DNA of 64,000 nt. Source: Sphingopyxis panaciterrae (GTDB taxonomy: Bacteria > Pseudomonadota > Alphaproteobacteria > Sphingomonadales > Sphingomonadaceae). A program made the position numbers and the translations under genes. Shown in pieces: positions 28,065 through 37,714 of the stretch (positions are counted from its first letter, which is position 1; each line of letters begins with the position of its first letter). The stretch lies in NCBI RefSeq assembly GCF_011762125.1, contig NZ_JAASQN010000002.1:310001-374000 (forward strand), read 5' to 3'. Below the pieces are notes generated by a model. That model ran no database searches, was not told where the DNA came from, and was given only the letters and a program-made list of their open reading frames with translations.

Positions 28065-30467
28065 TCAAGGCTCCTCACGTCTCAAGGCATCGACACTTTG
28101 CAGATAACCGGCGCCTGCCGGACCCAGGGCGCGAAATATCGCTTGGGCCTCGTCAAGAACGGCCGCCGCGGCCGCCCGTCGCCCGTTTCGGGCATCGATT
28201 TGAGACCGAACGAGGAGCAACGCGCCGTTTTCGGCGCTTTGGCGTCCATATTCGCGTATTTTCGGTTCGACCTCGATCAGCACGGCTTGCGCTTCCGAGT
28301 TTCGATCGAGCCGAAGCAGCGCCTCGGCCCGGGCTAGGTCGATAAGCTGCAGCAGCGACCCTTTAGGGCCGAAGTTTGTGACCGCCATCGTCCGTGCCTC
28401 ATCGATGCTTTTCAACGCCTCGGCGGGGCGCCCGAGCTGGTTGAGCATCCGGCCGTGCTGAAGGAGGTCGACCGCGAGCGAATAGGATGGACCATAAAGT
28501 TCGCGACGCATGGCGGCGGCCTTGCCGAACAAGGCTTCGGCCCCGGCAATATCTCCGCGACGGGCGAGGATGCTCGCACGCAATTTTTCCAGCGTCAGCC
28601 CTGCGGGTGATCGCATCGCATCCGATCGCGACAGCAGGGTTTCGGCGCGATCGATCACCTTTTCTGCTTCGTTGATCCGGTTTGCCATAACGAGATGCGT
28701 CGCCAGATTGGCCGTACGCGTGGCCAGATCGCGGCTGTTGGTGGCATAGGCCTGTTCGGCCTCCGGCATCGTTTCCATGAGCAGGGCGATACCCGCGTCC
28801 GCCTTGCCCTCGAGGCGAAGCATATAGGCCTCGGCGCTGGCCGCCTCGACACGTTCGACGCGATAACGGTCGGGCGCGGCGACCCACACCGCCCTCGCCT
28901 CCTTCAGCAAACGCCGCGCTTCGTCAAAACGGCGGGTCGCGCCATAGGCCTGCGCCAGCTTGAGCTTGAGGCGCGAGGCGCCGGGGGGATCGTTCCGGCC
29001 GATGCCCCGCGCAAGGGCGTTTTCGAGCAAAGCCTGCGACGCAGGAAGATTTTCGGTCAGGATATAAAGATCGGACAGCGCGGCGATGATCGCGGACGAT
29101 TTCCCGTCATCGGGATCAAGCGAGCCCACCATCCTGCTGGCGGTGCTGTCGATCAATGCGCGCGCGGTGATCGAGTCCGCCTGCCCCCGGTCGCTCGCCT
29201 CGCGGAACATCAGCATCATCGCCTGGTTTACCGCTTCGGCGCGCTCGGCCTGCGCCATCGCTGCATCGCGCTCGGCAGCGGCGCGCTGCGCCTGCCACGC
29301 GATCCCGATCCCTCCTGCGAGCAGGGCCCCGATGATCAGGCTCGCCGCCGCCACGCCCCAGCGATTGCGGCGAAGATAGCGGCGGATGCGATAGCCGAGC
29401 GCCCCCGCCCGCGCCTCGACGGGCAGACAGGCCTGAAACCGCCGGATGTCGGCGGCGAACGCCTCGACGCTCGAATAACGTTGCCCGGGTTCGCGCCGCA
29501 GCGCCTTCATCACGATCGCGTCGAGATCGGATGCGATACGCACCGGTTTCCCGCTTTCATCAACCGCTTCGCTCGGCGGACGCGGCTCTTCGTAGAGCAT
29601 CCGCCGCAGCACGGTCGGCAGCGGCGCATCGCCACCCAGCTGCCATGGCCCATGTCCCGCGAGCAGTTCGTAAAGAAGCGCGCCGAGCGCATAGATGTCG
29701 GTGGCGACGGTAATCTCGCCGCCCTCGATCTGCTCCGGCGCAGCATATTGGGGAGTCAGCCCCGCATCGGTTACGGGCCGGGTTTCCTCGCGGGTGTCGA
29801 GCAACCGCGCGACCCCGAAATCAAGCAAATGGCCGCGTCCGGAAGCATCGACCAATATATTGGCGGGCTTGATGTCGCGGTGGATCACCAGCCGCGCATG
29901 GGCGTAGGCGACGGCGTCGCAAAGTTCGAGGAACAGGCCAAGGCGCGTGGGCAGGTCGGCGCGATGCGCGGCGCACCAGCGGTTGATTTCCTGTCCCTCG
30001 ATATAGTCCATCAGCATATAGGGACGGCCATCGGGCGCGACCCCGCCGTCGATCAGCCGCGCGATTGACGGATGTTCGAGCCCGGCCAGCATCCGCCGTT
30101 CGGCGCTGAACAGCCCGAAACGCTCCGCGGCTTCGGGGCGCAGCAGCTTCAGTGCCGCGCGCTGATCGAAATCGGCGCCATCCCGGTGCGCGAGATAGAC
30201 TTCGCCCATGCCGCCGCGGCCGATCAGTCGCTCGACGCGAAACCCGCCGACGACCGTACCCGGATCGAGCGAGGCATATTCGGGTGGGGTTTCGGCTTCG
30301 GCCCCCGCCGTCAAACCCGCGTCGAGCAGCCCCTCGCCGCCTTCGGCCGCCAGCATCGCGCGCAACCGGTCGGCAAGCAGCGGCTCGAGATCAAGCCTGG
30401 CCAGCCTGGCCGAGCGCGCCGCCGGGGTCAGGTCCGTCAGCGTGTCGAAAGCCTCCATGACCCGCAA
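28065..30467 (-). CDS. Transmembrane serine/threonine protein kinase with TPR-like sensor region
   Basis: An 800-residue kinase. The cytosolic kinase domain covers about residues 75-345: glycine loop LIGRGGMGEVYL, ATP-binding lysine K107, catalytic HRDIKPAN with D198, and DFG at 216-218. A single membrane helix (about 370-391) follows, then a 400-residue helical, TPR-like C-terminal part, probably periplasmic. It lies 47 bases after an ECF sigma factor gene, the standard pairing for sigma factors controlled by phosphorylation. The start is uncertain: TTG 30467 or ATG 30458, with no strong ribosome-binding site for either. Confidence 0.94.
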   Translation of the reverse strand: MRVMEAFDTLTDLTPAARSARLARLDLEPLLADRLRAMLAAEGGEGLLDAGLTAGAEAETPPEYASLDPGTVVGGFRVERLIGRGGMGEVYLAHRDGADFDQRAALKLLRPEAAERFGLFSAERRMLAGLEHPSIARLIDGGVAPDGRPYMLMDYIEGQEINRWCAAHRADLPTRLGLFLELCDAVAYAHARLVIHRDIKPANILVDASGRGHLLDFGVARLLDTREETRPVTDAGLTPQYAAPEQIEGGEITVATDIYALGALLYELLAGHGPWQLGGDAPLPTVLRRMLYEEPRPPSEAVDESGKPVRIASDLDAIVMKALRREPGQRYSSVEAFAADIRRFQACLPVEARAGALGYRIRRYLRRNRWGVAAASLIIGALLAGGIGIAWQAQRAAAERDAAMAQAERAEAVNQAMMLMFREASDRGQADSITARALIDSTASRMVGSLDPDDGKSSAIIAALSDLYILTENLPASQALLENALARGIGRNDPPGASRLKLKLAQAYGATRRFDEARRLLKEARAVWVAAPDRYRVERVEAASAEAYMLRLEGKADAGIALLMETMPEAEQAYATNSRDLATRTANLATHLVMANRINEAEKVIDRAETLLSRSDAMRSPAGLTLEKLRASILARRGDIAGAEALFGKAAAMRRELYGPSYSLAVDLLQHGRMLNQLGRPAEALKSIDEARTMAVTNFGPKGSLLQLIDLARAEALLRLDRNSEAQAVLIEVEPKIREYGRQSAENGALLLVRSQIDARNGRRAAAAAVLDEAQAIFRALGPAGAGYLQSVDALRREEP

Positions 30468-30514
30468 TTGCTCGGGCGTGGTCAGCCTGCGCGGCGGCGC
30501 GTTCGACTGTACGG

Positions 30515-31087
30515 TCAGTTGGCCATCTCCAGTTCGCTATGAATCCAGGCACGGGCGCTGACCCACCAGCGCTGGATCGTCCGGTCGCTGACCCCCATGA
30601 CCTTCGCCGCCTCGCCGTCGGTCAGCCCGCCGAAGAAACGGCAGTCGACCAGTTTGGCGAGATTGGGATTGATCCCCGCGAGATCGCGCAGCGCATCGTC
30701 GAGGCGGACGAGGTCGTGGTCGCCCTCCCCATCGCCGTCGACGACATCGCGCGCCGCCTCCAGCGGCAGCGCGCGCTCGCCACTGCCACGCTTGATCGCC
30801 AGCCGCGCCCGCGCTGCGTCGACCAGGATATTGCGCATCGTTGTGACCGCCGCGCCGAGGAAATGTTCGCGGCTTGACCAATCGCCGCGCGTGTAAAGCT
30901 TCAAATAGGCTTCGTGCATGATGGCGGTCGTCTGCAGGCTGTCGGGACGACCCGCCGACCATCGCTCGCGGCGCGCAAGCCGGTGCAGCTCGTCATAGAG
31001 CGCCGCCATCAGCTCGCCGGACGAAGCGCCCTCAAAATCCTGCGCCGACGATTTTTTTTCAGGCGGCGTGTCGGTCCCGGCCGGCAA
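30515..31087 (-). CDS. ECF-type RNA polymerase sigma factor paired with a kinase
   Basis: A 190-residue sigma factor of the TIGR02999/ECF43-like kind. Region 2 runs from ELMAALYDELHRLARRE to MRNILVDAARARLAIKRG, and region 4 ends with AAKVMGVSDRTIQRWW. The acidic DAED motif normally found in region 2.2 is replaced by LQTTAIMHEAYLKL with T53 and T54. Sigma factors like this are thought to bind core polymerase only after a partner kinase phosphorylates the threonine. The start TTG 31087 has a good upstream GGGGAGA. It is divergent from adhesin gene 1, 91 bases away. Confidence 0.92.
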   Translation of the reverse strand: MPAGTDTPPEKKSSAQDFEGASSGELMAALYDELHRLARRERWSAGRPDSLQTTAIMHEAYLKLYTRGDWSSREHFLGAAVTTMRNILVDAARARLAIKRGSGERALPLEAARDVVDGDGEGDHDLVRLDDALRDLAGINPNLAKLVDCRFFGGLTDGEAAKVMGVSDRTIQRWWVSARAWIHSELEMAN

Positions 31088-31178
31088 AATTCCGTCTCCC
31101 CTGATGAAGGCATCTCCAGAGACAGCTTATCGCGCCGTTTCGCCTTCGTCCATCGGGGTTTCGAGCGAGGAGCGTATC

Positions 31179-33236
31179 ATGATCAGGATTTCAAAGCTTT
31201 TTCTGGGTGGCAGTGTGGCAGCGGTGGTCGTTGGCATGATTGTTACGCCATCGAGCGCAATTGCTCAGGCAACATGTGACGGCGACGATCCAGCAGATAC
31301 GGGGGGTTATCTCAATGTAGCCTGCGGCGAAGGCACCAACGCCGGTGGATCCTATAACACCGTTGTTGGCCCTTATGCTCTCGGGACCGGCGAAAACAAC
31401 ACCGCAATTGGTGCCCGAGCCGATGCCAGGGGTGCCGCCGCTGATAGCCTGGAAGGAAATGTCGCTGTAGGAAGCTTTACCGATGCGCACGGCAATACTT
31501 CCCGAAATGTCGCGGTCGGAAGGGACGCCGCTTCGGTGGGTGACAATAGCGCCAACATAGCCATCGGCTGGGGCGCCAATGCCAATGCAGACGGTCAGGC
31601 GAACATCGCCATCGGCAATGCGGCAAGGGCCGCGAACGCAGCCACCATGGCCCTCGGTTGGGACGCGCAGGCCAACGGCGTGGGCGCGGTCGCGTTAGGC
31701 TATCATACGCGCGCCGATCACGTGGCTTCGGTCGCGATCGGCAACGGCTCGACTACCAGTTCCGACTACGAGGTCTCATTCGGTGGCGGCGGCCTCAGGC
31801 GCCGGCTGACCAATGTTGCCACCGGCACTGCAGGAACCGATGCCGTCAACCTGGATCAGTTGAACGCTGCATTATCGGCAGACGCCGATAGTCTGTGCCG
31901 GCTCGGAACGAGCGCGGGATCCCTTGAATGCGGTCCGAACGCCAATACCAGCTATCCGGGAGCTGGTCGCCGAACGGCGCTGGGCCAGCATAGTCTGGCG
32001 ATCGGCGACAATAGCAGCACAATGGGCAATTCAAGTGTCGCCCAGAATAGCAATGGCACGGCGATCGGCGCGATGAGTATTGCCTTTCGTGCAGGTGGTA
32101 CGGCAACGGGAGCAAACAGCTCTGCTTGGGGTGTTTCAAGCAGCGCCTTTGGCCATCTCGCAAAAGCAGGTAGCAACGCTGGCTTTAACAGCGACGGTAC
32201 GCTGATCCTTTCGGCGATATCGAACGATCGTACCACGGCGATCGGTGCTTTTGCGCAGGCGGGCACGACGGCGAACGGTCAGGCGAACGCCACTGCCGCT
32301 GGCTATGATGCCCGGGCCAACGCGGCAAATGCCAGCGCATTCGGCGCCAACAGTCGAGCGACAGCGGCAAATGCAGTGGCGTTAGGCGAAGGCGCTGTGG
32401 CCGACCGCGACAACAGCGTTTCGTTCGGTGGCACCGGTTTCGAACGCCAACTCACCAACGTCGCCGCTGGCACGCAGGCGACCGATGCGATCAACAAGGC
32501 GCAGCTCGATGTTGTCGAAGCCAAGGCCGATGCCGCACAGGTGACCGCCAATTCGGCGCTGACCGCTGCGGGTGCGGCACAGGGCAGTGCCACCGCGGCG
32601 CAGGCGACCGCCGATGCTGCGGTTGCCAATGCCGCAGCGGCGCAAACCACCGCCAACACGGCACGCACAGAGGCAGCAGCGGCACAGGGCACGGCCAACA
32701 CTGCGCGCACCGAAGCAGCTGCGGCGCAGACTACCGCCGACACCGCGCGCACCGAAGCGGCCTCGGCACAGACCACCGCCAACACCGCCATCGTGCGCGT
32801 CGATGCACTCGGCGCCAGCACGGCGTCGGCGCTGGGCGGCGGTTCGGCCTATGACAGCAGCACCGGCGCGGTTTCCGCCCCCAGCTATTCGATCGGGGGG
32901 CAAAGCTACAACAATGCCGGATCGGCCTTTGCCGCGGTCGACAACAGCCTCAATGCGCTCGACACGCGTATCGACACGCTCAGCGCCTCGTCCGATCGCC
33001 GTTTCCGCCAGGCCAATGGCGGGATCGCCACCGCGCTGGCGCTCGGCGGCACGATGATCGTCCCCGACAGCGATGTCTCGGTGAACTTCAACCTCGCGAC
33101 CTACCGCGGCGAACAGGGCTTTTCGGGCGCGGTCGTCGTCCGCGCCGCCCCCCGCGTCTACCTCTCGGGCGGCTTTGCGGGATCGACGGTCAAGGGCTCG
33201 ACCGGCGGCCGCGTCGGCGTGGCCTTCGGTTTCTAG
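31179..33236 (+). CDS. Trimeric autotransporter adhesin 1 (YadA-like)
   Basis: A 685-residue type Vc surface protein. A signal peptide ends SSAIAQA. Two head regions are built of short repeats such as NIAIGNAARA and VALGYHTRA, each closed by a neck (RRRLTNVATGTAGTDAVN and ERQLTNVAAGTQATDAIN). An Ala-rich coiled-coil stalk has 14-residue repeats, and the C-terminal anchor of about 75 residues ends GGRVGVAFGF. Such proteins trimerise and mediate attachment or clumping. The start ATG 31179 has GAGGAG upstream. Divergent from the sigma factor gene. Confidence 0.92.
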   Translation: MIRISKLFLGGSVAAVVVGMIVTPSSAIAQATCDGDDPADTGGYLNVACGEGTNAGGSYNTVVGPYALGTGENNTAIGARADARGAAADSLEGNVAVGSFTDAHGNTSRNVAVGRDAASVGDNSANIAIGWGANANADGQANIAIGNAARAANAATMALGWDAQANGVGAVALGYHTRADHVASVAIGNGSTTSSDYEVSFGGGGLRRRLTNVATGTAGTDAVNLDQLNAALSADADSLCRLGTSAGSLECGPNANTSYPGAGRRTALGQHSLAIGDNSSTMGNSSVAQNSNGTAIGAMSIAFRAGGTATGANSSAWGVSSSAFGHLAKAGSNAGFNSDGTLILSAISNDRTTAIGAFAQAGTTANGQANATAAGYDARANAANASAFGANSRATAANAVALGEGAVADRDNSVSFGGTGFERQLTNVAAGTQATDAINKAQLDVVEAKADAAQVTANSALTAAGAAQGSATAAQATADAAVANAAAAQTTANTARTEAAAAQGTANTARTEAAAAQTTADTARTEAASAQTTANTAIVRVDALGASTASALGGGSAYDSSTGAVSAPSYSIGGQSYNNAGSAFAAVDNSLNALDTRIDTLSASSDRRFRQANGGIATALALGGTMIVPDSDVSVNFNLATYRGEQGFSGAVVVRAAPRVYLSGGFAGSTVKGSTGGRVGVAFGF
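32643..32768 (+). repeat. 42-bp tandem repeats in the adhesin 1 stalk
   Basis: Three consecutive 42-base units, with a partial fourth, encode 14-residue blocks of the form QTTANTARTEAAAA, two heptads each. Related blocks occur in the stalk of adhesin 2 (about 34735-35265). Confidence 0.8.
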
Positions 33237-33246
33237 GCGGGAGGGC

Positions 33247-33275
33247 GGAGCGGTCCGGCGTCGCCGGGCCGCTCC
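33247..33275 (+). terminator. Strong hairpin between the two adhesin genes
   Basis: GGAGCGGTCCGGCG pairs with CGCCGGGCCGCTCC (one T-G pair) in a nearly loopless stem, 10 bases after the adhesin 1 stop. There is no T run after it, so it may act as a partial terminator or an mRNA-stabilising structure between the two genes. Confidence 0.45.
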
Positions 33276-33319
33276 GCTTCCGGCTGATCGACGACTTTCG
33301 ATAATCAAGGAGCAGGAAA

Positions 33320-36091
33320 ATGCGCGTTTTACTCAAGGCTCTCACTTCGACCGCGCCGCTAGCGCTGATCGCAACAACCTCTATCTCGACGTCGGCGTGG
33401 GCCGATCCGACACCGGCGTGCAACAGCAACAACAATGCGCCAGCCTCTACCGAATGCGGCGCCAACTCCAGCGCGACGGGCGAGCGAAGCACTGCGATCG
33501 GCCAGGTCAGCATCGCCTCGGGCAGCAAAAGCACCGCAACCGGATCATTCAGCTTCGCGCTGGGCGATAACAGCACATCGACCGGGCAAACCAGCATCGC
33601 TGACGGGGGCAATAGCACTGCGGTCGGCCAAAACAGCCGAGCGCGGGGCTTCGACAGCACCGCTACCGGCCAGCGCAGCAGCGCGGTTGGCGAATCGAGT
33701 AGCGCGTACGGGACAGAGGCTCGGGCAGGCGGGGATGGCGGCTATGACGCGGCCGGCAATTTCACCGATACGACGTTCTTTAACTCCCGGACGACGGCGC
33801 TCGGCGCCTTCGCCCGCGCGGGTGCCGGTGCAAGTGGGCAACACAACGCAACCGCTGTTGGCTTCAATGCATGGGCAAACGCTCTCAGCGCCACTGCAAT
33901 AGGCATGAACAGCAGGGCCGTCGCTGACTTCAGCACCGCCACTGGCGCTGAAAGTGAGGCCACGGGCTTTGCCGCAACGGCAACGGGGACCCGCAGTCGC
34001 GCAACGGGCTTTGGCAGCACGGCGACAGGAAATGACAGCCAGGCTACGGGTGACTTCAGCGTTGCGACCGGGGTCGGTAGCCGGGCTACAAATGTACGGA
34101 GCACGGCGACGGGGGCATCCAGCCAAGCCCTGGGAGAATATGGTACTGCGACGGGCGACAACAGTATGGCAAACGCCGAACGGAGCACCGCGACGGGCAG
34201 TGGCGCCGCCGCCGACGGCATCAACAGCACTGCCACCGGACAATTCGCCATCGCCAACCGGGATAACAGCACGGCAACGGGCGGGCGGAGCCGCGCCTTT
34301 GGCGACAACAGCACGGCAACAGGGGCGAACAGCACCGCGCTCGGCACATCGAGCAGCGCGTTCGGCAACCTCGCCCGCGCGGGCGGGCTCGGCGGCTTTG
34401 ACAACCACGGCAACCAATCCCTCTATTTCTTCAACAACGCGCGCAGTACCGCATTGGGTGCTGCCGCCCAGGCCGGCGCAAGCGCGACCGGGCAAACCGA
34501 CGCCACCGCCGCGGGCTATGACGCACAGGCCAACGCCCTGAACGCCGCTGCCTTCGGCGCCAACAGCCGCGCGAATTTCGAGAACGCCGTGGCGCTGGGT
34601 CAGGGGTCGGTCGCCGATCGCGCGAACTCGGTTTCGGTCGGCACCGCGGCCGCGCAGCGCCAGATCACCAATATCGCGGCGGGGACGCAGGCGACCGATG
34701 CGGTCAACAAGGCACAGCTCGACACGGTCGCCGCCACGGCGGGAACGGCTCTGGCCAACGCCGCCACGGCTCAGGCGGCGGCGGTAGCCGCACAGGGTAC
34801 CGCGGACACCGCACTCGCCAACGCGGCGACTGCGCAGGCTGCGGCCGAAGGCGCGCAGGCGACGGCGGATATTGCGCTCGCCGGCAATGCCACCAATGCC
34901 GCAGCCGTGGCCGCGGCGCAGGGAACGGCCGACACCGCGCTGGCAAATGCTGCGGCCGCGCAGGGCACCGCCAATACCGCACTTGCCAACGCGGCTACCG
35001 CACAGACGACCGCGAATACGGCCCGGACCGAAGCGGCAGCGGCGCAGGGCACGGCGAACACGGCGCTCGCCAATGCCGCCACAGCGCAAGGCACAGCCGA
35101 CACCGCGCTCGCCAAGGCGGCCACCGCGCAGACGACCGCGGACCGGGCACTCGCCAACGGGGCCGCCAATACCGCGGCGGTCGCGGCGGCCCAAGCCACG
35201 GCGGATACGGCGCGCGGCGAGGCGGCCACTGCGCAGGCGACCGCCAGCACCGCGCTCGCCAACGGTCAGTATTTCCGGGCGAATAGTGACGGTGCGGGGC
35301 CGCAAGCAAAGGGAACGGACTCGATTGCGGTCGGGCCGGGCAGCGTCGCCAGCGGCAATCAGTCGGTGGCTATGGGCGCCGGCGCCCGAGCGTCGGATGG
35401 CAAGGCGGTTTCGATTGGCGCGGGGAACATCGCCTCGGGCAATGGTGCGGTGGCGATCGGTGATCCCAACACCGCGACCGGCACGGGCGCCGTGGCGCTG
35501 GGCGCGGACAACAGCGCTACCGGCACCGGGGCCGTCGCCATCGGCAACGCCAGCATCGCCAGCGGCGACGGCGCGGTCGCGCTCGGCAATGGCGCGAGGG
35601 CAACGCGCGCCGGGCAGGTTGTGCTGGGCGGAACGGGCAGTTCGGTGACGGTCGGCGATATTGCCGCAAGCACGGCGGCACAGGCCGGCCCGGCTGATGT
35701 CATGACGGTCGATGCATCGGGAACGATCGGACGCGATACGAACATCCGGCCCGCCATTGCAGCATTGCAATCGGCGGGAACATTGATGGCGGCGCAAATC
35801 GGCACGCTGCAACAGGGACAGGCGCAATTGTTCGACCTGGTCGAACTCAACCAGCGCGAAGCGCGGCGGGGCATAGCGGCAGCGGTCGCGCTGGCGCCGG
35901 CGCCCTTCCCTTCGGCGCCCGGGCGCACGAGCTACACCGCCAACACCGCCGTATACCGCGGCGAGGTCGCGTTCAGCGGTTCGATCGCGCACCGGCTGAA
36001 TGTCGATACGCCCTTTGCGGTGACCGGCGGTGTGTCGTACAGCGGCGGCCGCAACACGGCGGTCCGGGTCGGCGTGGCCGGAGAGTTTTGA
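33320..36091 (+). CDS. Trimeric autotransporter adhesin 2 (YadA-like)
   Basis: A 923-residue paralogue of adhesin 1. A signal peptide ends TSAWADP. A long head has many GxNSTATGxxS-type units up to about residue 430, then a neck (AAQRQITNIAAGTQATDA) and an Ala-rich stalk of 14-residue repeats (about 473-652). A second head-like segment (SVAMGAGARASDG, AVALGADNSATG) follows, and the anchor ends NTAVRVGVAGEF. The start ATG 33320 has AAGGAG upstream. It follows adhesin 1 after 83 bases and is probably co-regulated with it. Confidence 0.92.
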   Translation: MRVLLKALTSTAPLALIATTSISTSAWADPTPACNSNNNAPASTECGANSSATGERSTAIGQVSIASGSKSTATGSFSFALGDNSTSTGQTSIADGGNSTAVGQNSRARGFDSTATGQRSSAVGESSSAYGTEARAGGDGGYDAAGNFTDTTFFNSRTTALGAFARAGAGASGQHNATAVGFNAWANALSATAIGMNSRAVADFSTATGAESEATGFAATATGTRSRATGFGSTATGNDSQATGDFSVATGVGSRATNVRSTATGASSQALGEYGTATGDNSMANAERSTATGSGAAADGINSTATGQFAIANRDNSTATGGRSRAFGDNSTATGANSTALGTSSSAFGNLARAGGLGGFDNHGNQSLYFFNNARSTALGAAAQAGASATGQTDATAAGYDAQANALNAAAFGANSRANFENAVALGQGSVADRANSVSVGTAAAQRQITNIAAGTQATDAVNKAQLDTVAATAGTALANAATAQAAAVAAQGTADTALANAATAQAAAEGAQATADIALAGNATNAAAVAAAQGTADTALANAAAAQGTANTALANAATAQTTANTARTEAAAAQGTANTALANAATAQGTADTALAKAATAQTTADRALANGAANTAAVAAAQATADTARGEAATAQATASTALANGQYFRANSDGAGPQAKGTDSIAVGPGSVASGNQSVAMGAGARASDGKAVSIGAGNIASGNGAVAIGDPNTATGTGAVALGADNSATGTGAVAIGNASIASGDGAVALGNGARATRAGQVVLGGTGSSVTVGDIAASTAAQAGPADVMTVDASGTIGRDTNIRPAIAALQSAGTLMAAQIGTLQQGQAQLFDLVELNQREARRGIAAAVALAPAPFPSAPGRTSYTANTAVYRGEVAFSGSIAHRLNVDTPFAVTGGVSYSGGRNTAVRVGVAGEF

Positions 36092-36102
36092 AACCCTCGT
36101 CC

Positions 36103-36130
36103 GGAACCGGGCACCAGCGCGCCCGGTTCC
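36103..36130 (+). terminator. Possible terminator after adhesin 2
   Basis: GGAACCGGGC and GCCCGGTTCC form a perfect 10-bp stem around an 8-base loop, 11 bases after the stop codon. There is no T tract, so termination is only a possibility. The remaining 200 bases up to the MFS gene show nothing else that I recognise. Confidence 0.45.
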
Positions 36131-36327
36131 CGCATATTCGAGACGGGAGGGACAAGGATAGCGATCCTCCGGGCAGTTCGCACGTGCGCCGGTACAAACC
36201 GGGTCTCGGATCGCGAATCACCAATGACGTTGAATGGCCCATACGAACCCGGCCCGACCGAGCAGCAAGGCCGATCGCCGGGATGACCGGAAAAAGGAGC
36301 CTGGCTCCATTCAAGCTCGATTTCGCG

Positions 36328-37626
36328 TTAGGATGCAGCTGACATGGCCTTGATCCCGTGCTTTCGGCCCGACCGCATGGTCATCGCAAGACAAACAGAC
36401 GCGAGCAGCGCCAGCGGCACTCCGACGCCGGCCATGGCGCGGCCCAACATGGCGTCGCCCCCCAGAAATGCGCTCAGCGTCGCGATCGCGGGTGCGGACA
36501 GGCTGCCGCCTACCGCTGCGGAGATGACGTAAAGGCCGAATGTCCGGCCGCGAAGCTCATTGGGGATGCGAAAATTGATGGCGATCACGGGCACCACGAT
36601 GGCGATGGCACCCGCCAGCTGAAAGATGATCATTCCGACCGCGAAGAGCGTAACGCTGGGCGCCATGGCCATGGTCGAGGCGGGCGCGCACGCCAGCGCA
36701 CTGAGCGCCGCCGGTATCATGACCGCGGAATAGCCGCCGCCCCGCCGCGCCCAATCGACCAGCCGCCCCGACGCCGCCACGCCGACGGCGCCGCCGCCGA
36801 GGGTCACGGCGGCATACCATCCGGCGAAATCCCCCGGCTGCTGGCCGTAAAGGCGCATCAACGCGGGCGCCGCCCAAGTCGTGAAGCTGGTGGACAGACC
36901 GGTCAGGAAGACGACGCCGCCCAGCAGCGGGATGAGGAAATCCCGGTAGACCCAGAGCTCGCGCCATGTCCCGCCCCCCTCTTCGCGCGCCTCCATCCGT
37001 TCCGGTTCACGCATGAACAGGATCAGCCCGATGATCGGCAGCGCTGCGATCGCGGCGAGCGCGAAGACGGCACGCCACGGCGCCAGCCCGGCCAGCACCT
37101 GCGGATCGGCCGCATGGATTTCGCCGAGCGCGTCGAAACCCAGCCCGCCAATCAGAACGGCGGCAGCTCCGCCGAGGATAGAACCCAGCGGATAGGTCGC
37201 GGTCGCAGAGGCGCGCCGTTCGGGCGCAAAATAGTCGCCCAGAAGCGACAGTGCCGACGGGAGCAGCGCGGCCGTGGCGGTGCCCATGATCGCCTTCGCC
37301 AGCGCCAGCGTCCAGAAACCCGTCGCCGCTGCCGCCAGCCCGAGGGAGGCACACCAGAGCAACATGGCGAGAAACACCAGCCTGACCCGGTTCGTCCGGT
37401 CGACCAGCAGGCCCATCGGCAGGCTCAACAGGCCGTAGGCCGCGGCATAGCTGGTCGAATTCGCGATGCCTGCCTGCATGTCAGTGAGGCCCAGATCATG
37501 CTTGATCGGCTCTAGCAGCAAGGCGACGATCCCGGCGTCCATCGCCGAAAGCAGGGCGAGCGTGCCGAGAAGATATTGGGCAAAGCGCGCTCGCCCCGGG
37601 CTGGGATATTCCGTCGTCGCATTCAT
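36328..37626 (-). CDS. MFS transporter (spinster-like)
   Basis: A 432-residue inner-membrane permease with about 12 helices. The first loop MGLLVDRTNRVRLVF and the NSTSYAAAYGLLSLP segment fit the MFS; the overall layout resembles spinster-type members. It is divergent from a GlxA/AraC regulator and close to amino-acid oxidation genes, so an amino acid or its degradation product is a reasonable substrate, but this is inferred from position only. Confidence 0.9.
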   Translation of the reverse strand: MNATTEYPSPGRARFAQYLLGTLALLSAMDAGIVALLLEPIKHDLGLTDMQAGIANSTSYAAAYGLLSLPMGLLVDRTNRVRLVFLAMLLWCASLGLAAAATGFWTLALAKAIMGTATAALLPSALSLLGDYFAPERRASATATYPLGSILGGAAAVLIGGLGFDALGEIHAADPQVLAGLAPWRAVFALAAIAALPIIGLILFMREPERMEAREEGGGTWRELWVYRDFLIPLLGGVVFLTGLSTSFTTWAAPALMRLYGQQPGDFAGWYAAVTLGGGAVGVAASGRLVDWARRGGGYSAVMIPAALSALACAPASTMAMAPSVTLFAVGMIIFQLAGAIAIVVPVIAINFRIPNELRGRTFGLYVISAAVGGSLSAPAIATLSAFLGGDAMLGRAMAGVGVPLALLASVCLAMTMRSGRKHGIKAMSAAS

Positions 37627-37714
37627 GGATTTCAGCCCTCAAAAACCGGCTTGACCAGACGCTCTGCCGACCGCGGCATCGAAGCGAATTTGCCGGGCGA
37701 AGCCGGGACAGGGA

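Noticed and set aside
32643-35265. Regularly spaced repeats that might suggest a CRISPR array
   Set aside because: The repeats are contiguous multiples of three, keep an open frame and encode coiled-coil heptads; there are no unique spacers.
33545-35992. 815-codon open frame on the minus strand opposite adhesin 2
   Set aside because: It is a by-product of the repetitive GC-rich adhesin coding strand; the protein is Arg-rich and repetitive without domains, and the plus-strand gene has a signal peptide, necks and anchor.
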